From JBJTIF01 sp046094825 (GTDB taxonomy: Bacteria; Actinomycetota; UBA4738; HRBIN12), in contig JBJTIF010000112.1 of NCBI GenBank assembly GCA_046094825.1, positions 1 through 12,884 on the forward strand: a stretch of 12,884 bases of DNA, written 5' to 3'. A program made the translations under genes and the position numbers. Shown here piece after piece: positions 1-9,166 of the stretch. Numbering within the stretch: the stretch's first letter is position 1; every line of letters starts with the position of its first letter. The notes beneath the pieces were generated by a model. It had not been told where the DNA came from. It did no database searches and saw nothing but the letters and a program-made list of their open reading frames with translations.

Positions 1-337
1 CCTCCGCGAGGGCGCGGAGGCGATCGCGCGCGGCCGACAGGACGCATGGCTCCTCGGCGGACGGCTCGTGCTCCGCGACGACGAGGGCCGCGAGGTCCAC
101 GTCGAGGGCGGGAGCCTCGCCGGCGGTGCCCCGATGTCCGCGCCGTGCCCGCGGGAACGCGCCGACGAGCTCGCGACGCTCCGGTCGTTCCTCGCGCGAC
201 GACCTCCGACCGTCATCGACGCGGACACGGCTCCGAGCGAACCCGTCGCGGGCGGCGCGGAGCTCCACCGGATCCTCGCCCTCGTCCGATCCGCGGCCGA
301 CGACGGCGACGGATACCCGGCGCGTCGACACCCGTAG
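1..337 (+). CDS. C-terminal end of an unidentified protein (5' partial)
   Basis: The frame is open from base 2 to a TAG at 335-337 and gives 111 visible residues; the start lies outside the window. The piece reads as a short beta-rich stretch (AWLLGGRLVLRDDEGREVHV, about residues 15-34). A helical segment with ADELATLRSFLARR follows, then EPVAGGAELHRIL and a polar tail. It has no membrane segment and no cysteine pair or catalytic signature I can name. The ending loosely resembles the C-termini of actinobacterial DEDDh exonuclease/UvrC-N fusion proteins (helix, then 'W/E-x-PVAGG'), but that is only a weak memory-based impression. It converges on the F420-family gene, with 25 bases and a GC hairpin between them. 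The in-frame ATG at 46 belongs to another frame and is not its start. Confidence 0.6.
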   Translation, partial: LREGAEAIARGRQDAWLLGGRLVLRDDEGREVHVEGGSLAGGAPMSAPCPRERADELATLRSFLARRPPTVIDADTAPSEPVAGGAELHRILALVRSAADDGDGYPARRHP

Positions 338-338
338 C

Positions 339-359
339 CCCGCGGCGACCCGCCGCGGG
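339..359. terminator. GC hairpin between convergent genes
   Basis: A perfect 9-bp stem (CCCGCGGCG at 339-347 pairs with CGCCGCGGG at 351-359) closes a 3-nt loop. It fills the gap between the TAG ending at 337 and the minus-strand stop at 363. There is no T-tract on either strand, so it is not a classical intrinsic terminator. Its position suggests a bidirectional end-of-transcript or RNA-stabilising hairpin; this is inference. Confidence 0.45.
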
Positions 360-362
360 CGC

Positions 363-722
363 TCAGGCGGCCGGGAGGTCGATCGCGACGACGAGCGCCT
401 CGCGCTGCCAGGCGGACAGGTCGTCGTCGGTGCGCGACGCGTACTTCTCGACGAGGAGCCGCCGCGCGAGGGCGTCGGCGGAGTCGCCCCGATCGACGAT
501 CGACGCGTGGGCGAGGAAGTCCGCGTCGCCGAGGCGCAGGCCGACCGTCGGGTGCTCGCGGATGTTGCGGACCCAGTCGCTGCGGTCGCCGCCTCCGGAG
601 AGGAGGTAGACCCGGTCCCCGTCGAGCGCGAACCAGATCTCGATCGTGTGCGGACGCCCCGTCCGACGACCCGTCGTCGTCACGTAGCAGTGGTCGAGCG
701 TCGCGACCGCCGCGCGGTCCAT
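363..722 (-). CDS. Deazaflavin (F420)-dependent nitroreductase family protein
   Basis: A 119-residue protein of the DUF385/Ddn split beta-barrel family, whose characterised members bind coenzyme F420 and reduce quinones, nitro compounds or other substrates. The family signature TTTGRRTGRPHTIEIWFALDG lies at about residues 15-35. It is followed by VYLLSGGGDRSDWVRNIREHP (38-58), the usual strand-loop-helix segment thought to contact the cofactor. Length fits the short single-domain family. The ATG at 722 starts exactly at the conserved N-terminus (MDRAAVATLDHCYVTTTG); the longer upstream reading has arginine/serine-rich shadow composition. It begins 5 bases after the stop of the 35-residue membrane ORF, so it is the last gene of the korAB operon. 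A low-potential hydride enzyme fits beside a ferredoxin-reducing enzyme, but its substrate cannot be read from sequence. Confidence 0.85.
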   Translation of the reverse strand: MDRAAVATLDHCYVTTTGRRTGRPHTIEIWFALDGDRVYLLSGGGDRSDWVRNIREHPTVGLRLGDADFLAHASIVDRGDSADALARRLLVEKYASRTDDDLSAWQREALVVAIDLPAA

Positions 723-727
723 GCCGC

Positions 728-835
728 TCAGCGCACCGCCCAGGCCACGAGCCCCGCGATGACGACGATCGCCGCGAGGAGGTAGAGCAGGTCGCCCCGC
801 TTCACCTTCCCCGGCTGCATCGCGTTGAAGCCCAT
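728..835 (-). CDS. Small single-pass membrane protein (35 aa)
   Basis: A 35-codon ORF. It starts with an ATG overlapping the previous gene's stop by one base (TGATG) and ends with TGA 5 bases before the next start. The sequence is a basic, polar N-terminus (MGFNAMQPGKVKRGD) followed by one hydrophobic helix, LLYLLAAIVVIAGLVAWAV, and a final Arg. That is the composition of a real single-span membrane peptide rather than of a shadow frame. The tight spacing on both sides suggests translational coupling in the korAB operon. I do not recognise a family. It could anchor or modulate a neighbouring redox protein, but nothing in the sequence shows this. Basic residues precede the helix, favouring an N-in topology by the positive-inside rule. 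Confidence 0.6.
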   Translation of the reverse strand: MGFNAMQPGKVKRGDLLYLLAAIVVIAGLVAWAVR

Positions 836-1116
836 CAGCCCTCGCCGTGCGCCTCGAGTCGCGCGAGGCTCGCGCGGATGCCCTCGAGGATCGATGCCTG
901 CTCGAGCGCGAACGCCGGCCCGAGGTCGGCGAGCTTCTCGAGGGCGTTCTCGAGCGTGCTGCCGGCCGCCTCCGCGTCACGGAGCGCGTCGACCATCACG
1001 ACCGCGTAGTCCGCCTGGAGCGGCTTCCCGTCCCACGGGCACGCGCCCCCGGCCTCGACGACCTGCTCGGCGAGGAACTCCCGCCCGCAGCGACGACACG
1101 TCCCCTTGATCTTCAC
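835..1116 (-). CDS. Small zinc-ribbon-like protein of unknown function
   Basis: A 93-residue protein starting at GTG 1116, which overlaps the upstream TGA (GTGA) and so is translationally coupled. The N-terminal third looks like a metal-binding knuckle: C7-x2-C10 (TCRRCGREF), then C26 in ACPWDG. The fourth ligand is not obvious; D29 or an external residue might serve, so the site may be incomplete. The rest is a predicted helical segment (DALRDAEAAGSTLENALEKLADLGPAFALEQASILEGIRA, about 43-82), regular enough to suggest a short coiled coil or helical hairpin. It lies fourth in the korA-korB operon, after the receiver protein. I know of no assigned function. Zinc ribbons of this size often bind nucleic acid or act as protein adaptors, so a partner role with the receiver is possible but only inferred. 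Confidence 0.75.
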   Translation of the reverse strand: MKIKGTCRRCGREFLAEQVVEAGGACPWDGKPLQADYAVVMVDALRDAEAAGSTLENALEKLADLGPAFALEQASILEGIRASLARLEAHGEG

Positions 1117-1508
1117 GCGCTCTCCTTCTCGGTCACGAGCCCCAGCAGCCGGTCGGCCAGGGCGAACGGGTCCACGGGCTTCACGAACCATGCGTCGGCG
1201 CCCGACCAGCGGGCGAGCCACTCGTCCTGTCGACGGTCGAGCAGGATCACGATGGACCCCGGGTAGGGTTCGGCCTGTCCCCGCAGGTCGCGGGCGAGGG
1301 CGAAGGCGCCGGCTGGCGACATGATCTCGTCGGCGACCACGGCATCGGGCCGCTCGCGGAGTGCGACCGCGACCCCGCGTTCGCCGTCCGGTGCCTCGAG
1401 GAAGCGGATCGGCGTCCCGAGCCGCCGCTCGATGCTCCGCACCGTGAGCCGCATGAGCTCGCGCGTGGCGGGGTCGGCGGCGACGAGGAGGACGTCCACG
1501 CGGGGCAT
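1113..1508 (-). CDS. Stand-alone receiver-like (REC) domain protein, degenerate acidic pocket
   Basis: A 131-residue protein with the alternating strand/helix pattern of a CheY-like receiver and no output domain. Strand 1 is VDVLLVAADP (4-13), where the usual Asp-Asp pair is Ala10-Ala11 before D12. Strand 3 is DAVVADEIMSP (55-65), with D60 at the phosphoacceptor position. Strand 4 ends IVILLD (86-91), without the expected Thr/Ser. Strand 5 carries the conserved Lys, WFVKP (K110). Loss of the acidic pair should weaken Mg binding and phosphotransfer, so it may be a phosphorylation-independent or atypical receiver. I chose the ATG at 1508 because strand 1 begins directly after it; a GTG at 1529 is possible. 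It lies 26 bases after korB, and the downstream zinc-ribbon gene overlaps its stop. No histidine kinase is in the window. Confidence 0.75.
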   Translation of the reverse strand: MPRVDVLLVAADPATRELMRLTVRSIERRLGTPIRFLEAPDGERGVAVALRERPDAVVADEIMSPAGAFALARDLRGQAEPYPGSIVILLDRRQDEWLARWSGADAWFVKPVDPFALADRLLGLVTEKESA

Positions 1509-1534
1509 CGTAGCAACGCCCCGCCGCACGGGCG

Positions 1535-2554
1535 TCAGCGGCCCGTGACCTCCCAGGTGTCCCCGGACCGCAGGAGCGCACCGAGGTCGCCGCGACCGAG
1601 TCGCTCGATCGTCCCCTCGATCTGCGCGTGCATCGCCTCGCCGTAGAGCCCGCGCGAGACCTCGCGGAAGACCCCGATCGGGGTCGGCTGGGCCGGGCCC
1701 CGGGAGAGGTTCGCGAGCGAGAACGCGAGCGAAGGGTCCCCGTGCGCGTCGTGGACGACGATGCGCTCGCGGGGGGTGTCCGCGACGTCGGCGATCGTGA
1801 GCCGACCGTTGTCGCCGATCGCGACGCAGCGCGTCCCCTCGTCGAAGATCACCGGCTCTCCGTGGACGAGGCGGATCTGGTTGTGCGTGCCCTGCGGCTT
1901 CTCGCGCAGGAGGTCGAAGGCTCCGTCGTTGAAGACGTTGCAGTTCTGGTAGATTTCGACGAACGCCGCCCCGCGGTGCGCCGCGGCCGCGCGGAGCGTC
2001 TCCGTGAGGTGCTGGCGGTCGTTGTCGATCGTGCGGGCGACGAACGTCGCCTCCGCACCGAGCGCGAGCGCGACGGGGTTGAACGGGTGATCGACCGACC
2101 CGAACGGGGTCGACTTCGTGACCTTCCCCTCCTCGCTCGTCGGAGAGTACTGGCCCTTCGTGAGGCCGTAGATCTGGTTGTTGAACAGGAGGATCTTCAG
2201 GTTCACGTTGCGCCGGAGCGCGTGGATCAGGTGGTTGCCGCCGATCGACAGGCCGTCACCGTCGCCCGTCACGACCCAGACCGAGAGGTCGGGGCGAGCG
2301 GTCGCGACGCCGGTCGCGAGGGCCGGTGCGCGACCGTGGACGCCGTGCATGCCGTACGTGTCCATGTAGTACGTGAACCGCCCCGAGCACCCGATCCCGG
2401 ACACGAACACCGTCCGGTCCGGTGCGATCCCGAGCTCGGGGAGGAACGACTGGACCGTCGAGAGGATCGCGTAGTCCCCGCAACCGGGGCACCAGCGGAC
2501 CTCGCGGTCGCTCGTGAAGTCCTTCTTCGTGAGGGTCGTGGCATCGGGCGTCAT
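1535..2554 (-). CDS. korB: 2-oxoglutarate (2-oxoacid):ferredoxin oxidoreductase, beta subunit
   Basis: A 339-residue beta subunit that binds thiamine diphosphate and one [4Fe-4S] cluster. With KorA it converts a 2-oxoacid plus CoA to acyl-CoA and CO2, passing electrons to ferredoxin. The cluster ligands appear to be C22 and C25 in WCPGCGD, C55 in GIGCSGR, and C205 in IYQNCNVFND. The ThDP/Mg motif begins GDGDGLSIGGNH (97-108) and continues to FNNQIYGLTKGQYSPTS (124-140). GKVTKSTPFGS...PFNP is typical of the KorB branch rather than pyruvate enzymes. Length is normal for the family. The ATG at 2554 overlaps the korA stop by 4 bases (ATGA), giving tight coupling and matched stoichiometry. The substrate is most likely 2-oxoglutarate, by similarity to actinobacterial KorAB; other 2-oxoacids are not excluded. 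Confidence 0.95.
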   Translation of the reverse strand: MTPDATTLTKKDFTSDREVRWCPGCGDYAILSTVQSFLPELGIAPDRTVFVSGIGCSGRFTYYMDTYGMHGVHGRAPALATGVATARPDLSVWVVTGDGDGLSIGGNHLIHALRRNVNLKILLFNNQIYGLTKGQYSPTSEEGKVTKSTPFGSVDHPFNPVALALGAEATFVARTIDNDRQHLTETLRAAAAHRGAAFVEIYQNCNVFNDGAFDLLREKPQGTHNQIRLVHGEPVIFDEGTRCVAIGDNGRLTIADVADTPRERIVVHDAHGDPSLAFSLANLSRGPAQPTPIGVFREVSRGLYGEAMHAQIEGTIERLGRGDLGALLRSGDTWEVTGR

Positions 2555-4392
2555 GCGGGCATCATCTCCAGGATCGCGTGCTCGAGTTCCTCGGCGAGGA
2601 TCGGTTGGCCCTGCACCTTCGCGAACGTCTTCGCGTCCACGAGGTAGCGCGCGCGGACGAGCATCGCGAGCTGGCCGGAGTTCAGCTCCGGGATGAGGAC
2701 CCTCCGGTAGCGCGCGAGGACCTCCCCGGTGTTCGCGGGGAACGGGTTCAGGTGGACGAGGTGGGCCGTCGCGACCTTGCCCCCGCGGTCGCGGACGCGC
2801 TTCGCAGCGGCGCGGATCACGCCGTAGGTCGAACCCCAGCCGAGGACGAGCAGATCGGCGTCGCCGTCGGGGTCGGAGACCTCGAGCGGCGGGATGTCGT
2901 CCGCGATCCCCTCGACCTTCGCCGCGCGCAGACGCGTCATGCGCTCGTGGTTCTCGGGGTCGTAGCTGATCGACCCGGTGCCGTCCTCCTTCTCGAGGCC
3001 GCCGATCCGGTGGCGGAGCCCCTCGGTGCCGGGCACCGCCCACGGCCGCGCGAGGCGCTCGTCGCGGAGGTACGGGAGGAACTCCGTGCCGGCGTTCGGA
3101 CCGGTCGCGAGCGCGGGGTCGATCGTTGGCAGGCTCGCGACGTCGGGGATCCTCCAGGGCTCCGAGGAGTTCCCGAGGAAGGTGTCGGACAGCAGGATCA
3201 CCGGGGTGCGGTAGCGCACCGCGATCCGGCAGGCCTCGATCGCCGCGTCGAAGCAGTGCGCGGGCGACTGCGCGGCGACGACGGGCATCGGCGACTCGCC
3301 GTGGCGCCCGAACATCGCGAGGAGGAGGTCGGACTGCTCGGTCTTCGTCGGCATCCCCGTCGACGGACCCGCGCGCATGACGTCGACGATGACCATCGGG
3401 AGCTCCATGACCGTCGCGAGCCCGAGGGTCTCGGCCTTCAGGTCGAGCCCCGGTCCGCTCGTCCCCGTCACCGCGAGGTCGCCGGCGAACGCGGCCCCGA
3501 GCGCGACGTTCGCGGCGGCGATCTCGTCCTCGGCCTGGAGCGTGCGGACCTCGAAGTTCTTCAGCCGCGAGAGCTCGTGGAGGAGCTCGGAGGCCGGGGT
3601 GATCGGGTAGCTCGCGTAGAAGAGGTGGAGGCCGCTGCGCTCGGCGGCCGCGACGAGCCCCCACGCGAGGGCGGTCGCGCCGGAGACGTTGCGGTACGTG
3701 CCCGGTGCGGTCTCGGCGGGCTTCACGATGTACGACGTCGCGATGAGCTCGGTCGTCTCGCCGAAGTTGTAGCCCGCGCGGAACGCCGCGAGGTTCGCCT
3801 CGAGGACCTCCGGCTTCTTGCCGAACTTCTCGTGGAGCCAGTTCGTCGTGACGTCGACGGGCCGGCCGAACATCCAGGAGACGAGCCCGAGCGCGAACAT
3901 GTTCTTCGAGCGCTCCGCGTCCTTCCGCGACACGCCGAGTTCCTCGACCGCACGGACCGTGATCGTCGTCATCGGCACCTTGTAGACCTGGTAGCCGTCG
4001 AGCGTCCCGTCGGTGATCGGGTCGCTCTTGTACCCGGCCTTGTCGAGGTTGCGCTGGATGAACGCGTCCTCGTTCAGGATGACGGTGCCGCCCTTCACGA
4101 GCGAGGGAAGCTCCGCCTTCAGGGCCGCGGGGTTCATCGCGACGAGGACGTCGGGTCGGTCCCCCGGCGTGAGGATGTCGCGGGAGGAGAACTGGATCTG
4201 GAAGGCCGACACGCCGGCGACCGTGCCGGCGGGGGCGCGGATCTCCGCCGGGAAGTCCGGCAGGGTCGCGAGGTCGTTGCCGAGGACGGCGGTCGCGCTC
4301 GTGAAGCGGTCGCCCGTCAGCTGCATGCCGTCGCCGGAGTCCCCGGCGAACCGGATGACGACGCGCTCCTTCTCCTCGACGCTCTTGACCAT
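2551..4392 (-). CDS. korA: 2-oxoglutarate (2-oxoacid):ferredoxin oxidoreductase, fused gamma-alpha subunit
   Basis: A 613-residue fused gamma-alpha subunit. The N-terminal gamma part starts VVIRFAGDSGDGMQLTG (11-27) and contains DILTPGDRPDVLVAMNP (72-88) and VILNEDAFI (104-112). The alpha part starts near 235 and carries YPITPASELL (262-271), QAEDEIAA (286-293), TGTSGPGLDLKAE (309-321) and AGPSTGMPTKTEQSDL (341-356). These loops close over the ThDP in the partner subunit. The C-terminal domain (about 480-613) has LLVLGWGSTYGVI and the final HLNPFP segment. No ferredoxin domain is fused. The ATG at 4392 gives the family N-terminus; 61 more codons upstream are arginine-rich non-family sequence. 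An AAGGAG lies at 4419-4414, separated from the ATG by a hairpin. It is the first gene of a six-gene operon and diverges from the aldo/keto reductase. Confidence 0.95.
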   Translation of the reverse strand: MVKSVEEKERVVIRFAGDSGDGMQLTGDRFTSATAVLGNDLATLPDFPAEIRAPAGTVAGVSAFQIQFSSRDILTPGDRPDVLVAMNPAALKAELPSLVKGGTVILNEDAFIQRNLDKAGYKSDPITDGTLDGYQVYKVPMTTITVRAVEELGVSRKDAERSKNMFALGLVSWMFGRPVDVTTNWLHEKFGKKPEVLEANLAAFRAGYNFGETTELIATSYIVKPAETAPGTYRNVSGATALAWGLVAAAERSGLHLFYASYPITPASELLHELSRLKNFEVRTLQAEDEIAAANVALGAAFAGDLAVTGTSGPGLDLKAETLGLATVMELPMVIVDVMRAGPSTGMPTKTEQSDLLLAMFGRHGESPMPVVAAQSPAHCFDAAIEACRIAVRYRTPVILLSDTFLGNSSEPWRIPDVASLPTIDPALATGPNAGTEFLPYLRDERLARPWAVPGTEGLRHRIGGLEKEDGTGSISYDPENHERMTRLRAAKVEGIADDIPPLEVSDPDGDADLLVLGWGSTYGVIRAAAKRVRDRGGKVATAHLVHLNPFPANTGEVLARYRRVLIPELNSGQLAMLVRARYLVDAKTFAKVQGQPILAEELEHAILEMMPA

Positions 4393-4396
4393 GTCC

Positions 4397-4419
4397 CGCC
4401 GGCGAGGCCGGCGCTCCTT
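4397..4419 (-). promoter_or_regulatory. Shine-Dalgarno and hairpin leader of korA
   Basis: On the minus strand AAGGAG (4419-4414) is followed at once by a perfect 7-bp hairpin with a CTC loop (CGCCGGC 4413-4407, GCCGGCG 4403-4397). GGAC and the ATG at 4392 come next. Linear SD-to-start spacing is 21 nt, too long for normal use. If the hairpin folds, the SD comes within about 4 nt plus a helix of the start. A weaker GGCGGG inside the hairpin arm is an alternative ribosome site. Confidence 0.45.
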
Positions 4420-4486
4420 CCTCGTGTCGCACCCGGCTCCGTGTCCCGCCCGGTGGCCCGGCGCGCGGGGCGCATCCGGACGGCGG

Positions 4487-4493
4487 TAGCGTA
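4487..4493. promoter_or_regulatory. Possible overlapping divergent -10 elements
   Basis: GGTAGCGTACC (4485-4495) contains TAGCGT (4487-4492) reading rightward and TACGCT (4493-4488) reading leftward. Both fit the TANNNT actinobacterial-type -10 pattern. It lies in the 200-base gap between divergent korA and the aldo/keto reductase, about 90-100 bases from either start. No clear -35 boxes are visible. The rest of this gap holds TACCGT (4534-4539, +) as another candidate for the rightward gene, and two small palindromes, GGCGCCGCGGCGCC (4541-4554) and GCGCCATGGCGC (4559-4570). Confidence 0.35.
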
Positions 4494-4592
4494 CCGCGTG
4501 CGGCGGCGGCATCCGGCGCACGCGGTCCGCGGATACCGTGGGCGCCGCGGCGCCTCCGGCGCCATGGCGCGGCATCGGATCGGGGAGGACGC

Positions 4593-5518
4593 ATGCGGAC
4601 GCAACGCCTCGGCTCGGAGGGACCCGAGCTCACGGTCATCGGCTTCGGGGCCTGGGAGGCCGGCGGCGCGCAGTGGGGCACCCCCCGACCGGAAGACGAG
4701 GTCGTCGGCGCGATCCGCGCCGTCCTCGACACCGAGATCAACTGGATCGACACGGCGGAGGTCTACGGGCAGGGACGCTCCGAGGAGCTCGTCGCCCGGG
4801 CGATCGCCGGGCACCGCGACGACCTCCTCATCGCCACGAAGGTCGCGCCCTCGCCGCCGGGCAGCGGGTTCCGCGCGGCCGACATCCGACGCGCGTGCGA
4901 GGCGAGCCTCCGACGCCTCGGCACCGACCGCATCGACCTCTACCAGCTCCACTGGCCCGACGAGGAGATCCCGGTCGAGGAGCCCTGGGGTGCGATGGCC
5001 TCGCTCGTCGACGCAGGGCTCGTCCGGTGGATCGGGGTCTCGAACTTCGACCGCGGCCTCCTCGAACGCTGCGAGGCGATCCGCCACGTCGACTCGCTCC
5101 AGCAGGAGTTCAACATGGTGCAGCGCGACGACGCCACGCTCCTCCGCTGGTGCGGCGAGGTCGGGACGGGCGTCGTCACGTACGGGCCGCTCGCGTACGG
5201 GCTCCTCACCGGCACGATCGACATGACCTCGACGTTCGGGGACGACGACCACCGCTCGCGACCCGACTCGCCGCTCGCGCCCGACCGTCGGCCGAAGGGG
5301 CTCGCGGTCGTCGACGCGATGCGTCCGGTCGCCGATCGCCTCGGGTGCTCGCTCGCGCAGCTCGCCCTCGCGTGGAACTACCGCCAACCCGGCGTGACCT
5401 CGGCGATCGCGGGGAGCACGAGCGCGCGCCACGTCGTCGCGAACGCCGCCGCGGGCGCGATCGAGCTCGACGTGGCGACGCTCGCCGAGCTCGATCGCGC
5501 CGCCGCGCTCGCGGACGG

Positions 5519-5522
<4 letters not shown>
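4593..5522 (+). CDS. Aldo/keto reductase
   Basis: A 309-residue NAD(P)H-dependent oxidoreductase of the aldo/keto reductase superfamily, a (beta/alpha)8 barrel reducing carbonyls to alcohols; the substrate is unknown. The catalytic tetrad is visible as D53 and Y58 (WIDTAEVYGQGRSEE), K83 (IATKV) and H120 (LYQLHWPD). VGVSNF-type IGVSNFD (147-153) and the late IAGSTSARHVVAN (272-284, cofactor phosphate-binding segment) follow. Length and order are normal. The ATG at 4593 is preceded by a good Shine-Dalgarno, GGGGAGG (4582-4588), at 4-nt spacing, which decides the start over upstream codons. The stop overlaps the metH start (ATGA at 5519-5522), so the two are co-transcribed and probably translationally coupled. 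No direct biochemical link to methionine synthesis is evident. Confidence 0.92.
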
Positions 5523-8809
<3,287 letters not shown>

Positions 8810-9152
8810 CGCAGGACGAGCTCCGCGAGGAGCGCTACCGCGGGATCCGGCCGGCGTTCGGCTACCCGGCCTGTCCCGACCACACGCGCAAGCGCACGCT
8901 CTTCGAGCTCCTCGATGCGCCCGCGATCGGGATGGGCCTCACGGAGCAGTGCGCGATGACCCCCGCGGCGAGCGTCTCCGGGCTCTACCTCGCTCACCCC
9001 GCGGCCCGGTACTTCGCCGTCGGGCGCGTCGGGCGCGACCAGGTCGAGGACTACGCCCGCCGTGCGGGGCTGCCGCGCATCGAGGCCGAGCGCGCGCTCG
9101 CGACGAACCTCGCGTACGACCCCGACTGACGCGGGAACCCCGCGGCCGCTGG

Positions 9153-9158
9153 TAGCGT
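9153..9158 (+). promoter_or_regulatory. TANNNT -10 box of the aminotransferase gene (leaderless)
   Basis: TAGCGT is followed by exactly 8 bases (TCGGCCCG) and the ATG at 9167. No Shine-Dalgarno is present, so transcription probably starts at or within 2 bases of the start codon. It lies just after the metH stop at 9129. No clear -35 box is seen. Confidence 0.6.
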
Positions 9159-9166
9159 TCGGCCCG

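Noticed and set aside
1509..1529. GTG at 1529 as the start of the receiver protein.
   Set aside because: It adds seven non-family residues before strand 1 and has no better ribosome site; the ATG at 1508 fits the domain edge, though it is not proven.
4538..4592. Upstream starts for the aldo/keto reductase or a longer korA reading through the intergenic region.
   Set aside because: Residues from these extensions are Arg/Ala/Pro-rich and outside the families; the SD at 4582-4588 and the family N-termini set the starts.
1628..5226. Long plus-strand open frames opposite korB and korA.
   Set aside because: Composition is Arg/Glu/Asp/Val-rich and matches the reverse complement of real KorA/KorB codons; no motif is seen.
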